Numbered from the stretch's first letter, positions 1 through 9,353 are shown. The stretch: DNA of 64,000 bases from Chryseobacterium formosum (GCF_026460885.1 NZ_JAOVZW010000004.1:186001-250000); one strand, 5' to 3'. Made by a program: numbers and translations. Notes: generated from the letters alone by a model not told the origin.

Positions 1-1
1 T

Positions 2-376
2 GATTATTATGGCTTTAATAACTGGAATGACGTTTGGAATAATCCTTATGCAAATTCAGGTAACAATGGAAACATAAACTATCCGAATGTAATGGATAAC
101 CAGACTTTCCAGCAATTTATGTCTGCAATGAAAAAAGATGCATGGTTTGATGATAAGAAAATTACATTTATTAATCAGCAAGGTCGTCACGCGATGTTTA
201 CTTCGGATCAGATTGCTGTTTTAGTGAAAGATTTAAGTTTTGATAAAAATAAAATTACTTTGGCTAAATCATTATTTTCAAAATGTGTTGACAAACAGAA
301 ATATTTTATCGTTGGAGATGCATTGGATTTTGATAGCAGCAGACGTAATTTAATGGATTTTATCTCTAATAATTAA
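2..376 (+). CDS. DUF4476 protein, C-terminal part (cut by window edge)
   Basis: The frame is open from the left edge to a TAA at 374-376, so the start lies outside the window. The visible part is a Gly/Asn/Tyr-rich linker (about 30 residues) followed by a helical domain of about 90 residues. The pattern FxxFMxAMKKDAWFDDKK then QIAxLVKDLSFDKNKI matches the DUF4476 family, common at the C-terminus of exported Bacteroidota proteins. The function of the family is unknown. An internal ATG at 92 is a poor start because coding sequence continues upstream of it. It lies only 5 bp before the next gene, so the two are probably cotranscribed. The family call is from recognised motifs; the function is not known. 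Confidence 0.75.
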   Translation, partial: DYYGFNNWNDVWNNPYANSGNNGNINYPNVMDNQTFQQFMSAMKKDAWFDDKKITFINQQGRHAMFTSDQIAVLVKDLSFDKNKITLAKSLFSKCVDKQKYFIVGDALDFDSSRRNLMDFISNN

Positions 377-381
377 ACATT

Positions 382-867
382 ATGAAAAAGCTGATTCCAT
401 TTTCACTAATTGTTTTTTCCGGATTATTATTTGGACAAAATATTGAGTCTGTAAAAAAGACCGTTCTAAATATTAATCAGACAAAAGGTTTTAAAATTAA
501 AACGGTTCCATATTCTTATTTCATGGATAAAAATCAAGTGACTGATAATGGAGTTGAATTAAAAGGATACTATAAAAATAATAAACTTTTGAAAATGGAA
601 TATTGGCTAGGTTTATCTGCATGGATAATTACCACCGAATATTTCTTTACAGAAAATGGTAAATTGGTTTTTGTGCATTCTAAAAAATATCAGACTGTTG
701 ATGAAAATGGATATTTAGAAAAACCTCAACTGCTGTCTGAACTAAGACGTTATTATGAAAAAGATAAACTGATAAAGTCTGTTGGTGTATTTAATAATGA
801 TGAAAATACAGATTATTTAAAGGAATCGCAGAACCTTATTAGTGATTTGAAAAACTATAGAAATTAA
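382..867 (+). CDS. Exported protein of unknown function
   Basis: A 161-residue protein. It begins with a clear signal peptide (MKKLIPFSLIVFSGLLFGQ) whose cleavage is expected just before Asn-Ile-Glu. The mature part is mainly beta-rich with many Tyr and Lys residues (for example GYYKNNKLLKMEYWLGLSAW), reminiscent of repeated beta-hairpin secreted proteins. I recognise no catalytic motif. It starts 5 bp after the DUF4476 gene and probably shares its mRNA. No close family is recognised; export is the only confident statement. Confidence 0.7.
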   Translation: MKKLIPFSLIVFSGLLFGQNIESVKKTVLNINQTKGFKIKTVPYSYFMDKNQVTDNGVELKGYYKNNKLLKMEYWLGLSAWIITTEYFFTENGKLVFVHSKKYQTVDENGYLEKPQLLSELRRYYEKDKLIKSVGVFNNDENTDYLKESQNLISDLKNYRN

Positions 868-920
868 TTTTAAATCAATTCAGCAAACTTAAACTCTAAA
901 ACTCTCCAACTTATTTTCCT

Positions 921-928
921 TACCTTTG
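921..928 (+). promoter_or_regulatory. Bacteroidota -7 box before the cvfB-like gene
   Basis: TACCTTTG fits TAnnTTTG. The following ATG at 948 is about 19 bases downstream, giving a very short leader. No clear TTG -33 element is seen. Confidence 0.5.
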
Positions 929-947
929 CACCCTAAATTTATCATTG

Positions 948-1772
948 ATGCAAATCGGAAAAACCCAAACTTTAAAAATTTCAGAAAAAAATCATTCAGG
1001 ATGGATGCTTAATGACGATTCTGGCGAAACAGCTTTTATGTCTAAAGTTTTCATTCGGGAAGAAAAAGAAATTGGGGATGAATTGGAAGTTTTTGTTTAT
1101 CAGGATGATAACAAGCTAAAAGCTACAACCGAAACTCCTTTGGCTGAAGTTGGTGAATTTGCCGTAATGAATTGTGTGCAAAGTCTTCCGAGCGGTGCTT
1201 TTATGGATTGGGGAATTATTAAAGATCTTTTTATTCCGTATAAGCAGCAGAAAACAAAGATTATTGAAGGAAAAAGATATTTGGTGAATCTTTATATTGA
1301 TGAAGATTTAAAATTAATTACCGGAACTACCAAGTTTAAGAGAAATCCTCAATATCAGGATTTACCTTTCCAAAAAGGGGATAAAGTTGAATTGCTGATG
1401 ATGAACGAAAGTGAATTAGGCTGGAATGTTATTATTAATAAAAAATATATTGGACTGATCTACACCACCGATGTTTACAAAAAACTGTATCCGCTATCTG
1501 AAGAAGAAGGTTACATTAAAGAAATTCGTGAAGACGGAAAAATAGATGTTTCTCTTCAACCTGTAGGTTTTGAAAATATTGATGAATTCAGACAAAAAAT
1601 CCTAAACAAATTAGAAGAAAATTTCGGTTTACTGCATCTTTCAGATAAATCTTCTCCGGAAGAAATTAAAGATGAACTGCAAATGAGCAAGAAAAACTTT
1701 AAAAAAGCTTTAGGAGGTTTATATAAAGATAAAGTGGTCGATATTTTAGATGATAAAATAAGGTTACTATAG
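948..1772 (+). CDS. cvfB: S1-domain RNA-binding protein, CvfB/YitL-like
   Basis: A 274-residue protein with tandem OB/S1-like domains and a C-terminal winged-helix-like part, the layout of CvfB (YitL). CvfB binds RNA and affects virulence-gene expression in Staphylococcus. Supporting motifs are the N-terminal QTLKISEKNHSGWMLND, the segment GAFMDWGIIKDLFIPYKQQ near residue 85, and the final helix-turn-helix region (SSPEEIKDELQMSKKNFKKALG) typical of the family. The frame also has an in-frame TTG at 945, but ATG at 948 is the more natural start. A -7 box lies close upstream and a strong terminator follows, so it is probably monocistronic. The family assignment is fairly secure; the role in this organism is inferred. 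Confidence 0.8.
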   Translation: MQIGKTQTLKISEKNHSGWMLNDDSGETAFMSKVFIREEKEIGDELEVFVYQDDNKLKATTETPLAEVGEFAVMNCVQSLPSGAFMDWGIIKDLFIPYKQQKTKIIEGKRYLVNLYIDEDLKLITGTTKFKRNPQYQDLPFQKGDKVELLMMNESELGWNVIINKKYIGLIYTTDVYKKLYPLSEEEGYIKEIREDGKIDVSLQPVGFENIDEFRQKILNKLEENFGLLHLSDKSSPEEIKDELQMSKKNFKKALGGLYKDKVVDILDDKIRLL

Positions 1773-1797
1773 AATTATTCCTCAAATATAAAATTGC

Positions 1798-1827
1798 AAC
1801 TCCGAACATTTGTTCGGAGTTTTTTTA
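1798..1827 (+). terminator. Rho-independent terminator after cvfB-like gene
   Basis: An 8-bp perfect stem CTCCGAAC / GTTCGGAG (1800-1807 and 1812-1819) with loop ATTT, followed by a run of seven T. Confidence 0.9.
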
Positions 1828-1859
1828 TGATAATAATCACAAGAAATTACTTAATTATT

Positions 1860-1934
1860 TTGTTTAACAATTTTGTCAAAACAAATGATTGATATATATT
1901 TGCACAAAATTGTTTAACAAAAATGTCAAAACAA
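1860..1934 (+). promoter_or_regulatory. tetR promoter with two operator copies
   Basis: Two 25-bp near-identical sites occupy 1860-1884 and 1910-1934, exactly 50 bp apart. Each has the half-sites TTGTTTAAC and GTCAAAACAA arranged as an imperfect palindrome. Between them lies a promoter: TTG at 1873-1875, a 19-bp spacer, then TATATTTG at 1895-1902. The first site covers the -33 element and the second covers the start codon of tetR (1923). This is what an autorepressed TetR gene should look like, with cooperative or double occupancy. Binding by the adjacent TetR protein is inferred. Confidence 0.8.
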
Positions 1935-2516
1935 GAAAAAAAAGACCAAACCCAAGAGTTAATCAAGCAAACTGCAAAGAATCTTTTCTTCGTGCAAGGG
2001 AAGTTTGATGCTACAACACAGGAAATAGCCGATGAAGCGGGTGTCAACAGAACACTGATTAATTACTATTTCAGATCCAGAGATAATCTGATTCAAATTA
2101 TTTTTGATGAAGCTCATCGAGTGGAAAAAGAAAAATCTGAACTGATTATGAATTCAGACCTTCCTTTTAAAGAAAAGATTGCCAATTTTATTGACGGAAG
2201 TTTACAGACAAGTCTTCAATATCCTTATTTGGAAACTTATATTGTCTCGCAAATTAATAAAGGAAGTTGTCATAAAAGGGATGTAGAAGAAGAGGAATTA
2301 AAGAAACTGTATGCGGATATTGAAATAGAAATGGAATTGGGAAACATCGAAAAGATGGCACCTGTACAATTTGTTCTCAATATGATCTCACTTTTGGTAT
2401 TTCCGAGTGCGGTGCGTCCTCTTTTTCTAGAGAATATGATGATTGATGACAAAGAATTTGATTTACTGATTGCTGACAGAAAAGATATTATCTTAAATAT
2501 GCTTTTTAAAAAATAA
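1923..2516 (+). CDS. TetR/AcrR-family transcriptional repressor of efflux operon
   Basis: A 197-residue regulator. The N-terminal helix-turn-helix occupies about residues 10-55, with the family pattern ATTQEIADEAGVNRTLINYYFRSRDNLI. The C-terminal ligand-binding and dimerisation region is all-helical and diverged, as usual. It is the first gene of a tetR-tolC-MFP-RND cluster and almost certainly represses it until an inducing compound binds. Two operator-like repeats flank its own promoter, one overlapping the start codon. The inducer cannot be read from the sequence. Confidence 0.9.
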   Translation: MSKQEKKDQTQELIKQTAKNLFFVQGKFDATTQEIADEAGVNRTLINYYFRSRDNLIQIIFDEAHRVEKEKSELIMNSDLPFKEKIANFIDGSLQTSLQYPYLETYIVSQINKGSCHKRDVEEEELKKLYADIEIEMELGNIEKMAPVQFVLNMISLLVFPSAVRPLFLENMMIDDKEFDLLIADRKDIILNMLFKK

Positions 2517-2602
2517 TTAAAAACTGTTAAAGTATTTTAAGAAATCAATCGTCCTTTAGGAATAACATTATTAAACAAAAAAAATAAACGAAGTATAGAA
2601 TT

Positions 2603-3955
2603 ATGAACAGAAAACGTATAACTGCTAAAAAGCTCAAAATTGGTGTAGCTGCAGCATTTATGATGTTGGCCTCTTCATCAGCTTATGCGCAACAGCAGAT
2701 TACTCTGCAGGAAGCTATTAAACAAGCGTTGCAAAATAAAGCTGAAGCTAAAAAAGCGGCTTTACAGATTAAAAAAGCGGAATACAAGATCAACGAAGCA
2801 AGAGCAGGTGCATTACCACAAGTGAGTGCTACTGCAGGTTTGACCTATAACCCGATCATTCAGGAGTCGTTGTTAGAGTTTGGAGGTCAGAGAATTCGTG
2901 CACAACTGGGACAACCTTGGAGTTCAAGTGCTGTAGTAACTGTCAATCAGGCAATTTTTGACCAAAGAGTTTTTACAGGTCTTAAAGCTGCAAAATCTAC
3001 AAGAGAATTTTATGTTCTAAATGCTCAGCTTTCAAACGAGCAGATTATCGAGAATGTTGCAACCGCTTATTATCAAGTTTTTGTACAAGAAGAAAATCTT
3101 AAAACATTAAACGTAAGTTACACCAATACTGAAAAGGTAAGAAATGTAATTAAAAGTTTGGTAGATAATGGTTTAGCAAAAGGTATTGATTTAGATAGAA
3201 CCAATGTTCAGTTGACGAATATCAGTGCAAGCAGACAGCAGTTAGTAAATGCGGTTGAGCTTTCAAAAAACTCTCTGAAATTTTATATGGGAGTTCCTAT
3301 TCAAAATGAAATCGAGCTTGAAGAAAAATCTATCGAACCAAGACCTGAACTAATCGCTGGAACTGTAGATCTAGATACAAGAACTGAAGTGAAAGTTTTG
3401 CAGAAAAACAGAGAACTTTTACAATACAATAAAAAAGCAACCGAAGCATATCTTTATCCAACAGTTGGTTTACAGGCAAATTACGGTTGGGGTGGACAAG
3501 GTGCTAAATTTCCTTTGACAAACGGAATCAATAATGGTGTTCTTTGGAGTGATTATTCTGCGATTGGTTTAAATATAAACATTCCGATTTTCACGGGTGG
3601 AGCTACAAAATCAAAAATTCAACAGGCAGAAATTGATATTTTAGACATTGATCAGGATATTGAAAATACACAGTTGAGTTTAAGTTTAGAATATAAAAAT
3701 GCCATTACCAATATGGAAAATACCATTATCAATATCGAAAGCATGAAAGGCAATGTAACATTAGCTGAAAAAGTTCAGAGAGATACTCAGGCTAATTATC
3801 AGTACGGTTTGGCAACATTAACGGAAGTTTTAGATTCTGAAAATGCTTTAACAGATGCAAAACAAAATTACACCACTGCTTTATTAGATTACAAACAGGC
3901 TGAAATTAAATTAATAAAAGCTAAAGGAGAGCTTAATACTTTACAAAACCCATAA
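2603..3955 (+). CDS. TolC-family outer-membrane efflux protein
   Basis: A 450-residue outer-membrane factor of a tripartite RND pump. A signal peptide ends near residue 29 (SSAYAQQQ). Two repeated coiled-coil/beta-strand halves follow, the TolC layout: ITLQEAIKQALQNKAEAKKA opens the first, and the second has the conserved NYQYGLATLTEVLDSENALTDAKQNY segment near residue 400. Length is normal for the family. It is 86 bp after tetR and 4 bp before the adaptor gene, so it starts the structural part of the operon. The substrate is unknown. Confidence 0.93.
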   Translation: MNRKRITAKKLKIGVAAAFMMLASSSAYAQQQITLQEAIKQALQNKAEAKKAALQIKKAEYKINEARAGALPQVSATAGLTYNPIIQESLLEFGGQRIRAQLGQPWSSSAVVTVNQAIFDQRVFTGLKAAKSTREFYVLNAQLSNEQIIENVATAYYQVFVQEENLKTLNVSYTNTEKVRNVIKSLVDNGLAKGIDLDRTNVQLTNISASRQQLVNAVELSKNSLKFYMGVPIQNEIELEEKSIEPRPELIAGTVDLDTRTEVKVLQKNRELLQYNKKATEAYLYPTVGLQANYGWGGQGAKFPLTNGINNGVLWSDYSAIGLNINIPIFTGGATKSKIQQAEIDILDIDQDIENTQLSLSLEYKNAITNMENTIINIESMKGNVTLAEKVQRDTQANYQYGLATLTEVLDSENALTDAKQNYTTALLDYKQAEIKLIKAKGELNTLQNP

Positions 3956-3959
3956 GAAC

Positions 3960-5021
3960 ATGAAAAAAACTTTAATATATATCATCGTAGCAGCTGTACT
4001 TGTTGGTTTGGCAGCTTGGAAAATAACAGATAATAAAAAGAAGCAGGAAACAGAAGTAAAAGAGGTTGCAAAACAGGTTGACAAAATCAACGTGAATGTA
4101 ATTACTGTTTCAAGAGAAAATATCAACACCGACTATTCAGCAAACGGAACTTTTATTCCAAAGCAGGAAATGCAGCAATCTTCTGAAATTTCAGGACGTA
4201 TTGTGAGTGTTTTGGTAAAAGAAGGTTCTAAAGTTGGAGCTGGCCAAACTTTAGCAACAATCAAGAGAGATGCGATTGAAGTTGATGTTACTCAGGCTCA
4301 AAACAATTTGCAGAATGCAATTGCAGATAACCAACGTTATGAAAATGCTTTCAAAACAGGTGGTGTTACAAAACAGCAATTAGATAATTCAAGACTTCAG
4401 CTTAAAAATATGCAAGCTGCAGTAAGAGCTCAAGGTGTTAAAATTAGCGATACAAGTATCAGAGCGGGAATCAGCGGTACAATCAACAAAAAAATGGTTG
4501 AGCCGGGAATGGTTGTTGCTCCGGGAACAGCTTTATTCGAAATTGTAAATATCAATTCATTAAAACTTTCAGTTTTGGTTGATGAAAGCCAGATTGGAAG
4601 AATTCAGTTAGGTCAGGAAGTAGCAATTAATGTAAATGTTTTACCTGATGACTCTTTCAGCGGAAGAATTACATTTATCGCTCCTAAAAGTGATGCTTCT
4701 TTAAATTTCCCTGTAGAAATTGAAGTTCAAAACAGAGGAAACTTAAAGGCAGGTATGTATGCAACAGCTTTATTTAAAACAAATAATGGTGCTGAAACTC
4801 AAAATATGTTAACGGTTCCTGCAGAAGCTTTTGCTAATGGAGTAAGTTCAGGACAAATTTTTATAGTTCAGAATGGAACTGCTAAAATGATTACTGTAAA
4901 AACAGGAAAAGTATACGGAGATAAAGTACAAATCATCAGCGGATTAAACGGTGGTGAACAAGTAATTACCAGCGGACAGATTAACCTTGATAACGGTTCA
5001 AAAATCAATATCGTAAAGTAG
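3960..5021 (+). CDS. RND efflux periplasmic adaptor (membrane fusion protein)
   Basis: A 353-residue adaptor linking the inner-membrane pump to TolC. One N-terminal hydrophobic segment (residues about 4-20, IYIIVAAVLVGLAAW) anchors it without a lipobox Cys. The order is a lipoyl/biotinyl half-motif (GRIVSVLVKEGSKVGAGQTL, about 80-100), a short alpha-hairpin, the second half (IRAGISGTINKKMVEPGMVV), a beta-barrel and a membrane-proximal domain. This is the HlyD/AcrA-type arrangement, with a hairpin shorter than in AcrA. It is 4 bp after tolC and 6 bp before the pump gene. Confidence 0.92.
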   Translation: MKKTLIYIIVAAVLVGLAAWKITDNKKKQETEVKEVAKQVDKINVNVITVSRENINTDYSANGTFIPKQEMQQSSEISGRIVSVLVKEGSKVGAGQTLATIKRDAIEVDVTQAQNNLQNAIADNQRYENAFKTGGVTKQQLDNSRLQLKNMQAAVRAQGVKISDTSIRAGISGTINKKMVEPGMVVAPGTALFEIVNINSLKLSVLVDESQIGRIQLGQEVAINVNVLPDDSFSGRITFIAPKSDASLNFPVEIEVQNRGNLKAGMYATALFKTNNGAETQNMLTVPAEAFANGVSSGQIFIVQNGTAKMITVKTGKVYGDKVQIISGLNGGEQVITSGQINLDNGSKINIVK

Positions 5022-5027
5022 TAGAAG

Positions 5028-8000
5028 ATGAAGTTAGCAGAAATATCCATTAAAAGACCGTCCCTTGTCATCGTATTATTTACGATTCTGACGTTGGGAG
5101 GTTTATTAAGTTACTCCATGATGGGGTACGAATTGATTCCGAAGTTTGAAACCAATATGGTAACGATTTCTACGGTTTATCCTGGAGCTTCACCTTCTGA
5201 GGTGGAAACTTCGGTGACCCGAAAGATTGAAGACGCCGTTGGTTCTTTGGAAAACGTAAAAAAAGTTGAATCTTCTTCTTACGAAAGTTTATCAGTAATT
5301 ATGGTTCAGTTGAATACTGGTGCTGATGTGAATTATGCGTTGAATGATGCTCAAAGAAAGGTAAACGCAATTTTAGCAGACCTTCCGGAAGATGCAGATC
5401 CGCCATCGCTTCAAAAATTCTCTTTGGATGATTTACCAATTATGACTTTGAGTATTTCAAGTGATAAACTAAACAGTAAAGAGCTTTATGATCTTTTAGA
5501 TAAAAAAGTAGAACCGGTTTTCTCACGTGTAAACGGTGTTGCTCAGGTTGACCTTGTTGGTGGACAGGAGAGAGAAATTCAGGTGAACTTAGATGAAAAG
5601 AAAATGCAGGGTTATGGCGTTGCCATCTCAGATGTACAGCAGGCGATTCTTTCTTCAAACTTAGATTTCCCGACGGGAGCTTTGAAAACGAGAACTTCAA
5701 GATCTACTATTAGACTTTCAGGAAAATACAGAGATATTGCTGAAATGAATAGTCTTGTAGTATCAAACAAAAATGGGGCTCAGGTTCGTTTATCTGATAT
5801 TGCAACAGTTTTTGATACCCAAAAAGATATTGAAAAAGTGGCGAGATTTAACCAAAATCCTACCATTTTACTTCAAGTGAAAAAACAGTCTGATGCCAAT
5901 GCAGTATCAGTTTCTGAAGCAGTGCAGAAAACGATTGAGCAGGTTCAAACCAATTATAAAGTTCAAGGATTAAAGGTTGCAATTGTTGATGACAATACAG
6001 ACTTTACTCTTGAAGCTGCAGACCACGTAATTTTTGATTTATTCTTAGCGATTATATTGGTAGCAGTGGTAATGTTATTATTCCTTCATAATATTAGAAA
6101 TGCATTTATTGTAATGGTTTCTATTCCGGTATCGTTGATTGCAACGGTGATTGGAATGTATTTGATGGGATACACGCTAAACTTAATGAGTTTACTAGGA
6201 CTTTCATTGGTTGTAGGTATTCTTGTGGATGATGCGATTGTGGTACTGGAGAACGTTTACCGTCACATGGAGATGGGTAAAAGCAGAATTCGTGCAGCGT
6301 ATGATGGTGCTTCAGAAATTGGATTTACTGTTACAGCGATTACAATGGTAATTGTGGTGGTATTCTTACCAATTGCGATGAGTTCAGGTTTGGTTTCAGA
6401 TATCTTAGCACAGTTTTGTGTCACGGTAGTTATTGCAACATTGTTCTCTTTATTGGCATCATTTACCATTATTCCTTGGTTATCTTCAAGATTTGGAAAA
6501 TTGGTTCATTTAACGGGGAAAAATCCTTTCGAGAAATTTATCCTTTGGTTTGAAAAGCAATTAGATAAATTCACACATTGGATTACAGGAATTCTTGAAT
6601 GGGTTTTAAAATCTGGTTTAAGAAGAATTATGACCGTTGTACTTACCTTTGTACTTCTAATTGTAGTGACAATGGGATTAATGGGAGGTGGATTTATTGG
6701 TGGAGAATTCTTCCCGAAAATGGATAGAGGTCAGTTCCTTGTTCAAATGGAATTACCGAAAGATGCTTCCGTTGAAAAAACCAATCAATTGACTTTACAG
6801 GTTGAAAAATACCTGAGAGACGATAAAGATGTTGTCGATATGATTACGACAGTTGGTCAGCAATCATCAGGTTTTGGTGGAGCTCAGGCAACTTTATACC
6901 AATCAGAAATTCAGGTAATTTTGGTTGATAAAGCTGAACGTAATGAAAGTACAGATATTAAATCTGCTAAAATTAAAAGAGCATTAGAAGAAAAATTCAC
7001 TGGAGTTGAATTTAAAACAGCGCCAATCGGATTAATGGGAGCGGATGCTGCACCAATCGAAATGGTGGTTACCGCTCAGGATAATGCAACTGCAAACAAA
7101 GAAGCGAACAGAATTTTAGCTTTGCTTAAAAAAGTTCCGGGAGCTGTAGATGCAGAATTATCAACAGATTCAGGAAATCCTGAAGTACAGGTGAATATTG
7201 ACAGAGATAAAATGTCTTCTTTAGGATTAAATCTTTCAAGTGTTGGTCAGACAATGCAGACTGCATTCTCAGGAAATACAGACGGAAAATTCAGAGCTGG
7301 AGAATATGAATATGACATTAATATCCGTTTTGGCGATGCAAACAGACAGTCGATTGATGATGTAAGAAACTTAATGTTCACAAATCCATCAGGCGAACAG
7401 ATCAGATTGAGCCAGTTTGCTGATGTGAAAATGGGTTCAGGACCAAGTTTGCTGGAGCGTAGAGATAAAACAGCTTCCGTAAAAGTGAAATCTAAAGTTG
7501 TAGGTCGTGCTATGGGTGATGTTGCCAACGAATGGGCAGCGCAGTTTATGGACAACGAAAAAACAAAACCAGCCGGAGTAAATTACATTTGGAGCGGAGA
7601 TATGGAGAACCAGACAGAAGGTATGGGTACGTTAGGAATCGCATTATTAGCGGCTATCGTATTGGTTTATCTTGTAATGGTTTCGCTGTATGATTCATTT
7701 GTATATCCATTTGTGGTATTGTTCTCTATTCCTTTGGCATTGATTGGAGTAATGGTGATCCTTGCTATTACAGGAAATACCATTAATATCTTTACGATGT
7801 TGGGTATGATTATGTTGATTGGTTTGGTGGCGAAAAATGCGATTATGATTGTCGATTTTGCCAACATGAGAAAAGCAGCCGGAGCAAGTACGCATGATGC
7901 TTTGATTCAGGCAAACCATGCACGTCTTCGCCCGATTTTGATGACAACGATTGCGATGATTTTCGGTATGATTCCGATTGCGATTGCAAAAGGAGCAGGA

Positions 8001-8219
8001 GCGGAGATGAACAATGGTCTAGCTTGGGTAATTATCGGTGGTTTAACTTCATCATTATTCCTAACCTTGATTATCGTACCAGTGGTTTATTCATTATTCG
8101 ATTCATTATTGAGAAGAATGGGTAAAAATGAAACAGTTGATTATGACGCTGAAATGAAAGCTGAATATGTAGAAAAAGAACTAAGTGAAGACGGTTATAC
8201 TCCGAAACACGTAGATTAA
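5028..8219 (+). CDS. RND multidrug efflux permease (AcrB/HAE1-like)
   Basis: A 1063-residue inner-membrane proton-driven pump. It has the expected 12 transmembrane helices in two repeats, each with a large periplasmic loop: one helix at 11-30, a block at 335-560, and a block at 865-1030. Proton-relay acidic residues are visible in GILVDDAIVVLENVYR (about residue 400). The second repeat carries GLVAKNAIMIVDFANM (about 945). The loop segment GGEFFPKMDRGQFLVQMELP is typical of HAE1-class Bacteroidota pumps. No heavy-metal signature stands out, so drugs, detergents or bile-like compounds are the likely substrates. It ends the operon and is followed by a terminator. Confidence 0.95.
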   Translation: MKLAEISIKRPSLVIVLFTILTLGGLLSYSMMGYELIPKFETNMVTISTVYPGASPSEVETSVTRKIEDAVGSLENVKKVESSSYESLSVIMVQLNTGADVNYALNDAQRKVNAILADLPEDADPPSLQKFSLDDLPIMTLSISSDKLNSKELYDLLDKKVEPVFSRVNGVAQVDLVGGQEREIQVNLDEKKMQGYGVAISDVQQAILSSNLDFPTGALKTRTSRSTIRLSGKYRDIAEMNSLVVSNKNGAQVRLSDIATVFDTQKDIEKVARFNQNPTILLQVKKQSDANAVSVSEAVQKTIEQVQTNYKVQGLKVAIVDDNTDFTLEAADHVIFDLFLAIILVAVVMLLFLHNIRNAFIVMVSIPVSLIATVIGMYLMGYTLNLMSLLGLSLVVGILVDDAIVVLENVYRHMEMGKSRIRAAYDGASEIGFTVTAITMVIVVVFLPIAMSSGLVSDILAQFCVTVVIATLFSLLASFTIIPWLSSRFGKLVHLTGKNPFEKFILWFEKQLDKFTHWITGILEWVLKSGLRRIMTVVLTFVLLIVVTMGLMGGGFIGGEFFPKMDRGQFLVQMELPKDASVEKTNQLTLQVEKYLRDDKDVVDMITTVGQQSSGFGGAQATLYQSEIQVILVDKAERNESTDIKSAKIKRALEEKFTGVEFKTAPIGLMGADAAPIEMVVTAQDNATANKEANRILALLKKVPGAVDAELSTDSGNPEVQVNIDRDKMSSLGLNLSSVGQTMQTAFSGNTDGKFRAGEYEYDINIRFGDANRQSIDDVRNLMFTNPSGEQIRLSQFADVKMGSGPSLLERRDKTASVKVKSKVVGRAMGDVANEWAAQFMDNEKTKPAGVNYIWSGDMENQTEGMGTLGIALLAAIVLVYLVMVSLYDSFVYPFVVLFSIPLALIGVMVILAITGNTINIFTMLGMIMLIGLVAKNAIMIVDFANMRKAAGASTHDALIQANHARLRPILMTTIAMIFGMIPIAIAKGAGAEMNNGLAWVIIGGLTSSLFLTLIIVPVVYSLFDSLLRRMGKNETVDYDAEMKAEYVEKELSEDGYTPKHVD

Positions 8220-8242
8220 TATAACAACCTTAATTAACCTTG

Positions 8243-8272
8243 AAACCGTATCAGTAATGATGCGGTTTTTTT
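8243..8272 (+). terminator. Terminator of efflux operon
   Basis: An 11-bp stem AAACCGTATCA / TGATGCGGTTT with loop GTAA and a T run. Nearly the same hairpin is found after the HAD gene at 11496, see the repeat entries. Confidence 0.88.
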
Positions 8273-8513
8273 ATGTGCCATTGCGATGAGCGAAGCGAAG
8301 AAGCAATCTTAAAAAGTAAACGGCATGTTTGTAATCCAGTATGAATCCAAGAAGCAATTTGAAAAAAATAAAGTTGATTATTCGCAAGACCGCAAATTTT
8401 TTATCATTTATGCTGTTTTTAAGGAGCAAGAAAATCAAAGGTTTTCAAAAAATTTGGTACCATAAATTTTATCGCAGATAAAATCTTTGCGCCTTTGCGC
8501 TTAACCAAAGACA
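8273..8513. repeat. Composite intergenic repeat, copy 1
   Basis: The 500-bp gap after the pump holds a short GC-richer unit (CATTGCGATGAGCGAAGCG to GAAGCAATCTTAAAAA, about 8277-8315). After that comes a longer unit (8371-8513) that begins TTCGCAAGACCGCAAA and ends TTTGCGCCTTTGCGCTTAACCAAA. Both units recur in the same order at 11527-11803. The ends of the longer unit are roughly inverted, so it may be a MITE-like or REP-like non-coding element. From about 8514 to 8720 I see only AT-rich sequence and no gene. Confidence 0.65.
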
Positions 8514-8720
8514 AATAAAGCTTGAAAACTTAATTATTAAATATCTACCATCAGATACATTACACAGTTCCAACGGGACGAAATTCTAAAGGATAGGAGG
8601 CAATCCTATTAAATCAAAAACAAACAATTCATAAAAAACAAAAAAGTCAGATTTTCACTGAAAATTTCAGGAAAAACCTAACTTTAAAAACAAACTATAT
8701 AAAAATTCTTATCAGCTCAA

Positions 8721-9317
8721 TTATCTCAAACTGATTATTTTATTAAAAACTTTTCCGTTTTCTTCTACAGTGATGATATATTGATCAGCTGTTTTTTTAC
8801 TAAAATCAAAAGTAAGCTCAATCTCTCCATTTGTTGCAGATTTTGTTGCGTTGTAGTAAATAGTATCCTCAAAATCTGTTACCGAAATCTTCGCAGTGGT
8901 TTTTACTCCAGATAAAAGTAATTTAACCTTATTTCCGTCAACTACAAATTCAGGCTTAAATATTTCTGAAACAGGTTCTTTTTCAATCTCAATTTTTTTA
9001 TCTGAATATACTTTGATTTTATATTTTTCAATTTTCTGCTGAGATTCAAGTACCAAATAATAAACTCCTGAATCCAAATCTTTAAAATTATAAGATTTGC
9101 TCACAGAATTATAGTCTTCAAAAGTATCGGAAAACAATTCTCCGTAAAAGTCATTGTAAATTACTACCGATACATTTTTTGCATTCGATACCTCAAAATT
9201 TACCGTTTCTGCTTCCGTTTTTCCAAATGAAAGAGAAAAGTCCTTTTCTTTACTCATTGCCGTAGCTGAAATGGATAAGAAACCTATCAATAAAACTGAT
9301 TTAAATACTTTTTTCAT
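8721..9317 (-). CDS. Exported beta-sandwich protein of unknown function
   Basis: A 198-residue protein with a signal peptide (MKKVFKSVLLIGFLSISATA). The mature part holds two tandem beta-rich units of about 75 residues. Both contain a V-type opening strand, an aromatic turn and a closing strand pattern (GVYYLVLESQQKIEKYKIKV and DQYIITVEENGKVFNKIISL). This looks like two Ig-like or DUF3244-type sandwiches, common in secreted Bacteroidota proteins. It is a single gene with its own -7 box at 9346-9353. Export is confident; the domain comparison is an inference. Confidence 0.65.
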   Translation of the reverse strand: MKKVFKSVLLIGFLSISATAMSKEKDFSLSFGKTEAETVNFEVSNAKNVSVVIYNDFYGELFSDTFEDYNSVSKSYNFKDLDSGVYYLVLESQQKIEKYKIKVYSDKKIEIEKEPVSEIFKPEFVVDGNKVKLLLSGVKTTAKISVTDFEDTIYYNATKSATNGEIELTFDFSKKTADQYIITVEENGKVFNKIISLR

Positions 9318-9345
9318 AACATTTATTTTTCATTTGTTAATACTG

Positions 9346-9353
9346 CAAATTTA
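9346..9353 (-). promoter_or_regulatory. -7 box of the exported beta-sandwich gene
   Basis: On the minus strand this reads TAAATTTG, matching TAnnTTTG, 28 bases upstream of the start codon. A -33 TTG is not at the expected distance. Confidence 0.5.
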
